Source: JAKQIM01 sp029557965
GTDB taxonomy: Bacteria > Chloroflexota > Anaerolineae > Anaerolineales > UBA4823
NCBI GenBank assembly: GCA_035341015.1
Contig: DAOQUL010000003.1
Coordinates: 62,001 to 126,000 of the forward strand
Reading direction: 5' to 3'
DNA: 64,000 nucleotides
This document shows, one piece after another, positions 40,282 to 49,165 of the stretch. The notes beneath the pieces were generated by a model. It saw only the letters and a program-made list of their open reading frames with translations, was not told the origin of the DNA and did no database searches. A program made the position numbers and the translations under genes. Numbering within the stretch: position 1 is the first letter of the stretch; every line of letters starts with the position of its first letter.

Positions 40282-41589
40282 TTATTTGCAGGGGCCAGAG
40301 GCCTTGCAAGCAGCTACGAGAGCGGTCTGGAAGGTGCCGGCATCGGGAGATGCCAGGAACAGGCCGAGTGCGGTGTCGATCTCAGATTTCCAAGAGTCGT
40401 TGGCGACCACGCCGTGAGCCAAGCTGCCGACGACGGTGTTGGTGGCCCAGTCATCCATTGCAGACTGCAGGTAGGTGCCGTAGAGGCTGCGGTCACCATC
40501 GCTGCGGGCAGGAATGGAACCCTTGACGGGGTTGAAGGCATCTTGACCTTCTTTGGAGCCGCAGACGATCAGCCAGTTGACGGCGGCATCGCGGTGCGGT
40601 GCGTTGACAGGCAGGACAAAGCTGTCGGACAGGAATTGGAAGTTGCCATTGGTGCCGGGGACAGGCGCCCAACCGTAATCGGTCTGGGGAACCTTGCCCA
40701 GTTCGCGGAAGTAGCCTTCAGCCCAGTCGCCCATCACATTGAAGGCGGCCTGGCCGTTGACGACCAACTGAGCGGCATCTTGCCAACTAAGCGATGCGGC
40801 ATCGGTATTGGTGTAGCTAAGGACCTTGGCAAAGTTCTCGAGGGCGGTCTTGACCTCGGCGCTGTTCCAGTCGGTGGTGCCATCCCAGAGGCCGTTGTAC
40901 TTCTCGGCGCCCAGGCTGCCCAACAAGATGGTTTCCATCAGGTGCATGGCGGTCCACTGCTCGCCCATGGCCAGGGGGGTGATGCCGGCGGCTTTGAGGG
41001 TGTCCATGGCGGTGATCCACTCATCGAGGGTGGTGGGAACGGCGATGTTGTTGGCAGAGAGGATAGCCGGGTTGTACCACATGACGTTGGCGCGGTGAAT
41101 GTTGACTGGCACCGAGTAGATGTTGCCATTCTGCGAGATGAGTGGGATGAGGGTCTGGGGCATAACTTCTAGCCAGCCTTCTTGCTCGTACAGCCAGTTA
41201 AGAGCCTCGAGTTGGCCGGCAGCCACGTAGGTGCCGATCAATTCCTGGCCGGCATGGCCTTGCCAGCTATCGGGTGCGTCACCAGCCTGCAGGCGGGTGG
41301 CCAGCACAGCGCGGGCATTGGTGCCAGCGCCGCCAGCGACGGCCGCGTTCACGAACTCAATATTCGGATAGCGGGCATTGAAGATCGCGATCATGGCCTC
41401 CAGGCCAGCAGCTTCACCGCCGCCAGTCCACCAGGAGAAGACTTCTACTTGGTCTGCAGCGGCAACCGGTGCATCGGTGGCGGCAGGGGCCTGCGTGGCA
41501 ACGGGGGTGGGGGTGGTGCAGCCACTGAGAACAAACGATAGGATGACCAAGACGGTCACCAGGGTCCAGCTAATGCTTTTCTTCGACAT
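40282..41589 (-). CDS. Sugar ABC transporter substrate-binding lipoprotein
   Basis: 435 aa from ATG 41589 (GGAGAAAGAGAA upstream). A lipoprotein signal is followed by the lipobox LSGC (Cys ~21), a Thr/Ala/Pro linker and a cluster B/SBP type 1 fold: VEVFSWWTGGGEAAGLEAMIAIFNARYPNIEF (~45-75) and WAPVPGTNGNFQFLSDSFVLPV. It binds a mono- or oligosaccharide outside the membrane and delivers it to the two permeases downstream. The ligand is unknown. Confidence 0.93.
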   Translation of the reverse strand: MSKKSISWTLVTVLVILSFVLSGCTTPTPVATQAPAATDAPVAAADQVEVFSWWTGGGEAAGLEAMIAIFNARYPNIEFVNAAVAGGAGTNARAVLATRLQAGDAPDSWQGHAGQELIGTYVAAGQLEALNWLYEQEGWLEVMPQTLIPLISQNGNIYSVPVNIHRANVMWYNPAILSANNIAVPTTLDEWITAMDTLKAAGITPLAMGEQWTAMHLMETILLGSLGAEKYNGLWDGTTDWNSAEVKTALENFAKVLSYTNTDAASLSWQDAAQLVVNGQAAFNVMGDWAEGYFRELGKVPQTDYGWAPVPGTNGNFQFLSDSFVLPVNAPHRDAAVNWLIVCGSKEGQDAFNPVKGSIPARSDGDRSLYGTYLQSAMDDWATNTVVGSLAHGVVANDSWKSEIDTALGLFLASPDAGTFQTALVAACKASGPCK

Positions 41590-41719
41590 TTCTCTTTCTC
41601 CTTGGAATTTGTTGAACGGGTTTGTTTTGATACTGGATCGCTGTGGGACGAATGGTATATGATAGGCCATGCACCTCCTACACAAATCGAACCCGGATCG
41701 TAAGTATCGGTTAAAATAT

Positions 41720-41747
41720 ATTATAGTGATATCTTAGTTAAGTACAA
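41720..41747 (-). promoter_or_regulatory. Promoter of the sugar ABC operon
   Basis: TTGTAC (41747-41742), 16 nt and TATAAT (41725-41720) on the minus strand, ~125 nt before the binding-protein start. The AT-rich block probably also drives the divergent gene at 41783, but no clear plus-strand promoter was chosen. Confidence 0.5.
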
Positions 41748-41782
41748 GCGGTTAGCGGACTGGCGGCGGACATTTGACGGAC

Positions 41783-42988
41783 ATGGATCGATTTGACTTC
41801 GAAGAACAGATAAGAGAATTACTGGGGCATTTGTATGACCACGCTGCCCTTGAGACACATGCCCTCACTGGGGTGCTGAAAGTTCCTTCTGGTCACCCCG
41901 GCAGCCGGGGAGAATATGTGCGCCAGGCGGTGCTCGAGGCGATTGAGAGGTTGAAACCGGTTGGTCGAGAGCCTTCACAGGGCGCACCGGAATGGCGCCC
42001 CTATTTGATCTTATACAAGCGCTATGTGGATGGGCTCAGCCCGCAAGAATTATCCGAATACCTTTCTTTGGGGGACCGGCAACTGCGGCGCGATCACAGC
42101 CGGGCCGTGCAGGCATTGGCGGGCTTACTTTGGGATGCATGGCAGGTCCAGGAAAATGCCGGTGAGCCTCAAAAGGCAGGACCAAAGGGTGCCCAAACTT
42201 TTGAGATCCACCCGGAGCGATTGGATCTTAAAAGCCTGGTGCAGGGGGTGGTGTCTACCATGGAAAGACGGGCTGTGCAAGAAGGGATTGATCTGCGCCT
42301 GTTCATCTCTGAAAATATGGATGCGGTCATGGCAGATCGGATCGTGCTGCGCCAGATCATGATCAGCTTGCTGAGTTATGCTTTCCGTTTGCAGAGCAAC
42401 GGCAAGGTGGGGATGGATGTGCTGGACATGGGCGAGCAAGTGGAAATCCACCTGCGGGCGGCACTGGAAGACGGCTGGTCGGATCACGTTGATGAAGAGC
42501 AAGATGCCCTGTTAAAGTCGGCGCGATATTGGAGCGAACAGCAGTCTGCGGGCTTGGAAGTGTTCTTCCCGCGGCGCACACAGGCGGGCGAGGCCAGGCT
42601 GGTGCTGGCTTTGCCCAGGGGCTTGCGGCCGGTTATCCTGGTGGTGGATGACCAGGCGCCCACTTTGCGCATGTACCAACGCTACTTAAGCCGCTATGCA
42701 TTTGATGTAGTGGGTGTATCTGATCCTACCCAGGTGCTGGCACTGGCGCGCAAGCTTCGTCCGCAGCTCATTACGTTGGATGTGATGATGCCGCACGTAG
42801 ATGGTTGGGAGCTGTTACAGGCTTTGCAAGCAGATGGCTTTACCAGCCAGATCCCCGTGGTGGTATGTTCTGCCTGGGAAGAGCCAGAGTTGGCGAGATC
42901 GTTAGGGGCGGCTTACTTTTTGAAGAAGCCGATCACCCAGCGGGACCTGTTGGCGGTTCTGGAACAGTTGGATCTTCTGCCTTCGTGA
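41783..42988 (+). CDS. HTH - degenerate HATPase - receiver domain protein
   Basis: 401 aa from ATG 41783 (a TTG nine bases earlier is possible; no ribosome site for either). Residues ~60-115 (YKRYVDGLSPQELSEYLSLGDRQLRRDHSRAVQAL) resemble a sigma-4/HTH helix pair. Residues ~145-275 look like the dimerisation/HATPase core of a histidine kinase with N and G boxes degraded. The C-terminal receiver (~283-400) is intact: VVDD, phospho-Asp in TLDVMMP, KKPI. It converges on the hybrid kinase gene, with 56 nt of 3' overlap. Confidence 0.75.
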   Translation: MDRFDFEEQIRELLGHLYDHAALETHALTGVLKVPSGHPGSRGEYVRQAVLEAIERLKPVGREPSQGAPEWRPYLILYKRYVDGLSPQELSEYLSLGDRQLRRDHSRAVQALAGLLWDAWQVQENAGEPQKAGPKGAQTFEIHPERLDLKSLVQGVVSTMERRAVQEGIDLRLFISENMDAVMADRIVLRQIMISLLSYAFRLQSNGKVGMDVLDMGEQVEIHLRAALEDGWSDHVDEEQDALLKSARYWSEQQSAGLEVFFPRRTQAGEARLVLALPRGLRPVILVVDDQAPTLRMYQRYLSRYAFDVVGVSDPTQVLALARKLRPQLITLDVMMPHVDGWELLQALQADGFTSQIPVVVCSAWEEPELARSLGAAYFLKKPITQRDLLAVLEQLDLLPS

Positions 42989-45179
42989 AGCCGGGTTCAA
43001 TGTTGGCTAACAGGGTGCGCAGGGTGGTAGACAGTTCTTGGGGCGACAGCGACCGCTTCATGGCGAGGTTCAATACAGTTCGCCCGCCCGCGAAAAACAT
43101 GCGGGGAAGATCGGTGGCGGAAATGATGACGACCGGAATTGTAGCCAGGCTGGGGATACGTTGTAGGGCGGCCAGGATGCGCCAGCCGTTCATGTCGGGC
43201 AGGTCGATATCCAGCAGAATGACATCAACGGATTTTTCGTGCAGCAGGCGCAGGGCTTCTTCACCACTGCTGGCGCTGTAGATTTGTTCAATGGGGGTTG
43301 CGGTTTCTTGGCTGGCACGCAGAGCCTGGGTGACAAAGCGCTGCATGGCCGGATCGTCATCTACAACCAACATGGATTGGATCTCGACATCTAACTGGCG
43401 CACGGATTCGACCAGGGTTTGGCGGGCAATGGGCTTGACCAGGTAATCGGCAACGCCGCTGGGCAGGGTTTCAAAGTGCTCCCAAATATCGGGAATATAA
43501 AAGGCCAGGACGGGCACGTCGTAAGGCAGATCTTTGAGTGGTAAGCGCTGCTCATCGAGAGAGGATTTGTCCACCAGGATGGCGCGCGGCTGTAGTTGAT
43601 TGACACGCTCGGGAAGCAAGTCGGCCTGATCCAGGCTGAAAACCTGGTAATCATCCAGGTATTGTTGGACAGCCTGCTCGGCCTTGGGGTTGGTGCTGAG
43701 CAAGAGACAGGTGGGGCGAGATTCTTCGGCGGGATAGTAGATTGCGGCAGTGGATTGAGCCTGTTGGGGTGGATCGGCTTCGGGGAGGGCGGTTTGCAAG
43801 ATTGGGATGGTGAAGTAGAAGCGGCTGCCCACGCCGGGGGTGCTTTCTAGCCACATCTTGCCGCCGTGCAGTTGGATGAAGCGACGGCTGATTGCCAGGC
43901 CCAGGCCGCTGCCTTCGCGCCGGCGCCAGCTTTCTTGTCCGACCTGGCGAAATTCATCAAATACCTTGGCGGCATCTTCGGGGGCAATGCCTGGTCCGCT
44001 GTCTTCCACGCAAATTTGGAGCATATCTTGTGCCCGGATGAGATGAACGGTAACGCTGCCCTGCGTGGTGAAGCGCAGGCCGTTGTTGAGCAGGTTCAGC
44101 ATCACCTGGCGAATGCGGGTGCTGTCGGCGAAGACCTCTGGCAGGCCTGGTTCGGCGAGGACTTTGAGTTGAAGGCCTTTTTGCGTAAAGGAAGGCTCAA
44201 CCATCTGGCGAACTTCTTCGGTCAGGGCCTGCAGGCTGATCCATTCACGAAAGATGGTCATCTGTTGGGCGTTGATCTGCCCCAAATCGAGGATGTCGTT
44301 GATCAGGCGCAGCAAGTGGTTGCTGCTGCGGTAGACTTCTTGGATATCTTCGTAGAGGCCGGAGGGCCAGGTTGATTTTTCGGCGTACATCTCGGGCGTA
44401 TTGACCATCAGGTCGCTGAAGCCGATAATGAAGTTCAGGGGGCTGCGCAGCTCGTGGCTGACCGCCAGGATGAAGCGGTCGCGGTCGGCGCGGGCTTCTT
44501 CGGCATGGCGGCGAGACCATTGGAGCATCTGGTTAAGCCGCTCGAGCTGGTAGTTGGCCTGGTTTTGTTCTTTGAGCATGCGGCTGATTTCGGCGCGGTG
44601 GATGCGGGTTTCTTCTAGCAGACGGCGCGCTTCTCGATAGTGATAGGATGAGGATGAAATGGCTGAGAGCAAGTTGCTGGAAATGGACCAGCCTAAAAAG
44701 GCCGTGAAAGCGCTGCATAATACAATGGCAACAGCGTAACCAGGCGGCAGGGGGGGCAAGAATGCCATGTATGGCATGGCGATAACCAGGCCAATGATGA
44801 GCAGCTCGACCACGAAGGTCCACGGCAAGCCAATGGTAACAACAGCCATCAGGGGAAGGAAGGCCAGAAAGAGGGTGATGGCAGGCTGGTGAAATTGCCC
44901 GTAGGCGTGGAGGATGATGGCGGTGATACCGATTATCCACACCGCCTGGGCAAGCGGATAATAGCGCTTTAGCAGCCTGGCAGATAATGCCCACACGATG
45001 GCGACGAACAGTGTGGTGACCCACAAATGTGGGGTGTAGGTCTGCGGCCAAACCAGGGTGGCAATAAAGTGCCACAGCAGGTACAGGCCGCCCACGGTGA
45101 AGATGATGTGCCGTGAGGTGGACTGCAAAAGCTCGAGCGAGTCGGTGTCGATCTTACGCAAGGTGTTGATCCAAGACAT
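42933..45179 (-). CDS. Membrane hybrid histidine kinase with two receiver domains
   Basis: 748 aa from ATG 45179 (AAGGATAAGG upstream). About six TM helices (~18-190) are followed by a coiled coil (~200-245). HisKA has FILAVSHELRSPLNFIIGFSD (phospho-His ~254). HATPase has N-box NLLNNGLRF, G1 DSGPGIAPED and G2 GSGLGLAISRRF. A degenerate first receiver (~490-610) precedes a canonical second receiver (~620-735: VVDDDP, LLDIDLPDMNGW). Signal unknown. The convergent response regulator at 41783 is the obvious partner. Confidence 0.9.
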   Translation of the reverse strand: MSWINTLRKIDTDSLELLQSTSRHIIFTVGGLYLLWHFIATLVWPQTYTPHLWVTTLFVAIVWALSARLLKRYYPLAQAVWIIGITAIILHAYGQFHQPAITLFLAFLPLMAVVTIGLPWTFVVELLIIGLVIAMPYMAFLPPLPPGYAVAIVLCSAFTAFLGWSISSNLLSAISSSSYHYREARRLLEETRIHRAEISRMLKEQNQANYQLERLNQMLQWSRRHAEEARADRDRFILAVSHELRSPLNFIIGFSDLMVNTPEMYAEKSTWPSGLYEDIQEVYRSSNHLLRLINDILDLGQINAQQMTIFREWISLQALTEEVRQMVEPSFTQKGLQLKVLAEPGLPEVFADSTRIRQVMLNLLNNGLRFTTQGSVTVHLIRAQDMLQICVEDSGPGIAPEDAAKVFDEFRQVGQESWRRREGSGLGLAISRRFIQLHGGKMWLESTPGVGSRFYFTIPILQTALPEADPPQQAQSTAAIYYPAEESRPTCLLLSTNPKAEQAVQQYLDDYQVFSLDQADLLPERVNQLQPRAILVDKSSLDEQRLPLKDLPYDVPVLAFYIPDIWEHFETLPSGVADYLVKPIARQTLVESVRQLDVEIQSMLVVDDDPAMQRFVTQALRASQETATPIEQIYSASSGEEALRLLHEKSVDVILLDIDLPDMNGWRILAALQRIPSLATIPVVIISATDLPRMFFAGGRTVLNLAMKRSLSPQELSTTLRTLLANIEPGFTKAEDPTVPEPPTGPAG

Positions 45180-45210
45180 GGCCTTATCCTTAAGCCAAAT
45201 GTGCTGAGGT

Positions 45211-45259
45211 AATAACCGAATGCGGATGGGCGCCGGGCACACATCCGCATTCGGTTATT
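45211..45259. terminator. 18-bp perfect inverted repeat, probable terminator
   Basis: Arms AATAACCGAATGCGGATG / CATCCGCATTCGGTTATT, 13-nt loop, between the minus-strand genes at 45287 and 42933. The T-run is short, so termination efficiency is uncertain. Confidence 0.5.
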
Positions 45260-45286
45260 GAAGTGAAGTCTTCTGCCGGCCCGACC

Positions 45287-45688
45287 CTATTCTGTGGATG
45301 GCGGCTTTGAAAGGGCGGGCGTGTCTTTTGAGGTTGTGATACGCGAATCAAGCGCAGACCAAATGTCTTTATCGAGCGAACTGCCAGATTTGCGGCGCAG
45401 GTTGACGCGGTAAGTTGTCATATCGCCATCGCCGGTCCGAGCCAACCAATTCTGCTCAACCAGCATATCTAGGGCCTGGTCTAAGTCTGGCCTGGAGATG
45501 CGCTGCGCTTCGGGCAAGGCATCAACCGCTTTGACGATATCTGGATATTTCATTGCCAGTTCACGCAGCATCATGCGCATGATCCTGCGCAGGTTAGGAG
45601 GCAGGTCAGCCAACTCAATGGCGCTGATGCCTTGCTCGCGTTTTTGAACTTCAAGCCTGTTTTGCAGCCGGTCAAAAATACCGCTCAT
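45287..45688 (-). CDS. Small protein of unknown function with winged-helix-like segment
   Basis: 133 aa from ATG 45688. Residues ~15-100 are helical and then beta-hairpin-like: AIELADLPPNLRRIMRMMLRE, SRPDLDQALDMLVEQNWLARTGDGDMTTYRVNLRRKSG, which suggests a winged helix with a wing. The C-terminus is Ser/Thr-rich and disordered. It ends the run of MinD and Cys-rich genes, 13 nt after the latter. Confidence 0.65.
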   Translation of the reverse strand: MSGIFDRLQNRLEVQKREQGISAIELADLPPNLRRIMRMMLRELAMKYPDIVKAVDALPEAQRISRPDLDQALDMLVEQNWLARTGDGDMTTYRVNLRRKSGSSLDKDIWSALDSRITTSKDTPALSKPPSTE

Positions 45689-45701
45689 AGGGCGCCTCGC
45701 A

Positions 45702-45914
45702 TCACCACAACTCAGGCATGCCAATGGGCTCTGGCTGCGGCTCACAGATGCCACACCAGATCACGTTGGCTGCCGCCAGGCCTTTGGGCGTGTTATTGGA
45801 CCCAAGGAACATGCATAAGAAGGTGGGCATGGTTTTGGCATGTTCTTTACAGACGAATCTACCGCAAAATGCACAAGCTGCCCGCGCCGGTTGTTCACAT
45901 TCCCAGCATTGCAT
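45702..45914 (-). CDS. Small Cys-rich zinc-binding protein
   Basis: 70 aa. CWECEQPARAACAFCGRFVCKEHA (~3-26) has four closely spaced Cys plus a C-x-x-H, as in B-box or AN1-type fingers; another CxxC is near 54-57 (CGIC). GAGGAGG lies 6 nt before the ATG. It starts 21 nt after the third MinD-like gene, so it is probably in the same transcript. Function unknown; a protein-interaction finger is likely. Confidence 0.75.
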   Translation of the reverse strand: MQCWECEQPARAACAFCGRFVCKEHAKTMPTFLCMFLGSNNTPKGLAAANVIWCGICEPQPEPIGMPELW

Positions 45915-45935
45915 AAAGACCTCCTCGCTTATCGA

Positions 45936-46715
45936 TTAACCAACTTCCATGATTTTTTGGGCTACTTCACGCAATGCCTTGGACCAAATATGGTCGGGGT
46001 AGCGCAGCGAAAAGATGTCAGCGCTGCCCATATCGACCATATCTTCACTCAATGGGAAGACTGCTGCTACCGGTGCGTCATAGAAAGAGGTAACTTGTTC
46101 AGAAACTTGTTTGAAGTCATACTTCGAGAGCGCCTTGTTCACGATCAAGAATAAGTTGGGCACATCCAGGCTGCGTGCAATATCGACGGTAACCGCGGTG
46201 CCCTGGAAATCTTGTTGGTCAGGACGCAGGACGATCAGTAAGATGTCAGAGATAGCGATGGACAGCAGGGTTTCTTCCTGCAGGCCGGGGTGGGTGTCGA
46301 TGAAAAGGTAGTCCAGCTTTAACTCTTTGATCATCTTCTGCATACCCTCGTTCAAGCGGTTGACATCGTAGCCATCGCGGAGCACCCGGCTGATCTCGCC
46401 GCTGTTGATGCTGGAGGGAACGAGCCAAAGCAGTTTGCCTTGCAGTTTTTTGCGCCCTTCTGCGTCACCGGTATTTTCGCCGACCGAGAAAGCCACCTCG
46501 GTGATGGTGCACTCGCCGCGCAGAAATTCATTCAGGGTGTGGCCCATCTTGGCCTCGTTCAGGCCAAAGAGCACATGGATACCAGGGGACTGGATGTCTG
46601 TATCGATGACGCCGACCCGTTTGCCTGAAGCGGCCAGTTGAGAAGCCAGGTTGGCTGTGAAGTTGGATTTACCTGTGCCGCCTCGAAACGAGTGGATGGA
46701 GACAATGTATGCCAT
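45936..46715 (-). CDS. MinD/ParA-like ATPase (paralogue 3)
   Basis: 259 aa. Deviant Walker A HSFRGGTGKSNFTANLA (~8-24), switch I VIDTDIQSPGIH, and Walker B-like YLFIDTHPGLQEE. The usual MinD signature Lys (KGGxGK) is Arg here. Compared with the paralogues it has an extra acidic insert near residue 78 (GENTGDAEG). No C-terminal amphipathic MinD membrane helix is obvious. GGAGG lies ~8 nt before the ATG; TATAAT about 65 nt upstream may be its promoter. Confidence 0.85.
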   Translation of the reverse strand: MAYIVSIHSFRGGTGKSNFTANLASQLAASGKRVGVIDTDIQSPGIHVLFGLNEAKMGHTLNEFLRGECTITEVAFSVGENTGDAEGRKKLQGKLLWLVPSSINSGEISRVLRDGYDVNRLNEGMQKMIKELKLDYLFIDTHPGLQEETLLSIAISDILLIVLRPDQQDFQGTAVTVDIARSLDVPNLFLIVNKALSKYDFKQVSEQVTSFYDAPVAAVFPLSEDMVDMGSADIFSLRYPDHIWSKALREVAQKIMEVG

Positions 46716-46802
46716 ACGACCTACCTCCGAAACGCAATGTGTGATTGTTCAGCCGAGAAGCAGTGCATACTTAATTATACAGCCATTTTTTCGGAATCCC
46801 CG

Positions 46803-47939
46803 TCACGTTTGGCCGGCTGGGGGATCCTGGTTTGGGGTTGGCTCGGCGGGTTTGGCAACGCGCTCACCCAGCTTGGCGAACAGGTTCGCGCCACCTGTGG
46901 TGGGGCGGGCGGCGATCTTCTCTTGGATGCGCTGTTCCAAAATTCCCCACAGGGGGCTGGCATCTTCTGGAAAGATGTTGCGCAAATACAGCATGCAGTA
47001 ACTGCCCACGGCGCGGCGGGCATCATCCATTTGTGTGCGTAGATCGGCCATTTGCTTTTCGACGGCTGTACGCATTTTCTCATCATTAAGCTTGTCGAGG
47101 GTTTTGCGCAAAATGCCCAGGCGAGCCTGGATGACCAGGAATTTTTCGATTTGTTCGGCCTTCTGGGCGCCAAACCGCTCAGCCAGAGGTGCCAGGATCT
47201 CTTGCAGGTTGGACAATTTTTGTACCATGGCGGCTTCTTTTTGGGTGACCCGGTCGGCGTCGCCGAGTTTTTCCTCGATCCAGGATTTCTCTTCTGCAAG
47301 CCCGCGCGAGATGACAAAGGCGATCAGGCCGGCCGCACCCAGGCCCAGCACAGCCGCATACACCAATAACATGCCGCCTGAAACGGCCAGGGTAATATGA
47401 TTGAAGATGCTGTGCAGGAGAATGGCCATGAGCCAGCCTGCTACCATCACCAACACGCGGCGCAGGGGACGCTCAAAGCGCCCCAAGCCAAAGGCGATGC
47501 CAATGGTGGCGCTGGCTGATGCGTGGATGAGGTTGCTGGAGAGGACGCGGCTGATGGCCAGGCCCAGGCCGGCGCCTTGTAATCCGGCAAGATATTCGTA
47601 ATTTTCGACCACTGCAAAACCAATGCCGGCAGCAAAGCCATAAATAGCACCATCCACAAAGTAGGTGAAATTGGGCCGGCGCACCAGGTAGATCAAGACG
47701 AGGGCTTTGAGAGTCTCTTCGATCACGGGTGCAGCATAACGAATGATCTCTTTGCGTTTGAGGATACTGTGCATGTACAACTCGTAATTGATCTGCCTGG
47801 CTACCAGGTAGGCGGCAATGCCGCAGACCACGCACAGTAAGACGTATTTAAACGTGCCTGTTTTATAGAGATCGAGGGTATAAATGATGTAGAGAATTAC
47901 AAGGGGAACCAGGGTGGCAACGAACAGGGCAAGGATCAT
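46803..47939 (-). CDS. PrsW-family intramembrane metalloprotease-like protein
   Basis: 378 aa. About eight TM helices (~3-215) carry the PrsW motifs APVIEETLKAL (EExxK), GFAVVENYEY and the His-containing LLHSIFNH. The C-terminal ~150 residues are soluble coiled coil. PrsW proteins cut anti-sigma factors in the membrane. The gene directly follows the ECF sigma and a membrane protein that fits an anti-sigma factor. AGGA lies 7 nt before the ATG. Confidence 0.85.
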   Translation of the reverse strand: MILALFVATLVPLVILYIIYTLDLYKTGTFKYVLLCVVCGIAAYLVARQINYELYMHSILKRKEIIRYAAPVIEETLKALVLIYLVRRPNFTYFVDGAIYGFAAGIGFAVVENYEYLAGLQGAGLGLAISRVLSSNLIHASASATIGIAFGLGRFERPLRRVLVMVAGWLMAILLHSIFNHITLAVSGGMLLVYAAVLGLGAAGLIAFVISRGLAEEKSWIEEKLGDADRVTQKEAAMVQKLSNLQEILAPLAERFGAQKAEQIEKFLVIQARLGILRKTLDKLNDEKMRTAVEKQMADLRTQMDDARRAVGSYCMLYLRNIFPEDASPLWGILEQRIQEKIAARPTTGGANLFAKLGERVAKPAEPTPNQDPPAGQT

Positions 47940-47979
47940 GGGTACATCCTATAAAGAAAAGGCAGAGCGATCAGCATTA

Positions 47980-48519
47980 TCAAGGCTTCTGCCGTCGTAT
48001 CCACCACACCGCGGCGATCAGAACCCCGGCAACCAGCAGGATGGCTAACAGCGGGGCAGTCCCACCCTCTAGCCCGGCGGTGCCAGAGAGGCCGCCGCCA
48101 AGGGTAGGGGAAAATATGAAGACTGCTGCCAGGATGAACACGACGGCTGCTGCTGCGGTGCGCAATATCCAGGTGCGCTGGCGGGCAGCAGAAGACTGCC
48201 AACCTGGCTTGGGCTGCAGCAGGTTGCGTAAGCGCTCTTTGAGCGAGATGGTTGTGGGGCGGGGGCCTTCTGCAGCCCAATGGGCGGCCAATTTGGCCTG
48301 CATCTTGCGATTTACCGCCGGGCTGATGGGTGTGGCGGGTAAATTGCGTTGGAGGCGCAATACCATATCTTCTAGCGCGCGCAGCTCTGGCAGGTCTGAG
48401 AGTGCCGCCCCTGGGTCTTTGCCGCTTGCTAACACCTGGTCGGTGAACGAGGCCAGCACATCGTCGAGAGGGTCTCGCGCGCGGTCGGACTGGGCTTCAG
48501 GTTGATAGGTATCAGGCAT
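47980..48519 (-). CDS. Putative membrane anti-sigma factor
   Basis: 179 aa. The N-terminal cytoplasmic region (~1-115) with RALEDMVLRLQRNLP is followed by two hydrophobic helices (~121-140 and ~156-173) and a basic tail RRQKP. No zinc HxxxCxxC motif. The assignment rests on its 8-nt overlap with the ECF sigma gene, its membrane topology and the PrsW gene behind it. Confidence 0.6.
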   Translation of the reverse strand: MPDTYQPEAQSDRARDPLDDVLASFTDQVLASGKDPGAALSDLPELRALEDMVLRLQRNLPATPISPAVNRKMQAKLAAHWAAEGPRPTTISLKERLRNLLQPKPGWQSSAARQRTWILRTAAAAVVFILAAVFIFSPTLGGGLSGTAGLEGGTAPLLAILLVAGVLIAAVWWIRRQKP

Positions 48520-49075
48520 TTTTGTTTTCCCACTGGCTCTGTAATGCGCTTATGGCGCGGCGAAAGGTGCTTTTGGTGGCCTCGAGAGACTGGTTTTGGA
48601 GTTGGGCAATCTCGTTAAACTGCAATCCTTCAACAAAACGCAGCAAGATGATCTCTTGGTAGTTGGCCGGCAATTTTAACAAGGCCTGGCGCAGCGCCAC
48701 GCGCTCTTCAAGTGAGTTGTCCGAGTTTTCAGCCACTAAAGCCGTCACTTCCTCAAAATCTTCGTGCCTGGGATTTGTATCGGCAAACCCCAGGGATGGT
48801 TTTCGACGCCGGTAGTAATCGGCTACCTGGCGGTTGGTCAACGTTCGGAGCCAGGTACTGAACAAAGACTCACCCCTAAAACTTCGCAGGGACCGGATTG
48901 CGGCGACGAACACTTCTTGGGTAACATCTTCAGCATCCTGCTCTGGAACAACGTAACGGACGCGATTGTGTACCAGGGGCAGATAACGTTCGAAGAGAAC
49001 GTTAAAGGCTTCTTGCCGGCCTTGCTGTGCGGCATGAACCAGGTCTTCGTCGCTCGGTTTTGTAGGGGTGGCCAT
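48512..49075 (-). CDS. ECF-type sigma factor
   Basis: 187 aa. Region 2: DAEDVTQEVFVAAIRSLRSFRGESLFSTWLRTLTNRQVADYYRR (~45-88). Region 4: LPANYQEIILLRFVEGLQFNEIAQLQNQSLEATKSTFRRA (~133-172). These are typical of extracytoplasmic-function sigma-70 factors. No Shine-Dalgarno at the ATG. A TCAACC...CGACTA pair with an 18-nt spacer (49126-49097, minus) is a weak candidate for an autoregulated ECF promoter. Confidence 0.9.
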   Translation of the reverse strand: MATPTKPSDEDLVHAAQQGRQEAFNVLFERYLPLVHNRVRYVVPEQDAEDVTQEVFVAAIRSLRSFRGESLFSTWLRTLTNRQVADYYRRRKPSLGFADTNPRHEDFEEVTALVAENSDNSLEERVALRQALLKLPANYQEIILLRFVEGLQFNEIAQLQNQSLEATKSTFRRAISALQSQWENKNA

Positions 49076-49165
49076 ATTCAGGATGGCTCAATAACTTAGT
49101 CGCAGAGAGAAGCGAAAAAGGGTTGACGGTTGAAAATTGGCTGTGGTCGAGTCTTGAGCAAACGC

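Noticed and set aside
45211..45259. 18-bp inverted repeat as the end of a mobile element
   Set aside because: There is one copy only, no transposase nearby and no target-site duplication; it fits an intergenic terminator.
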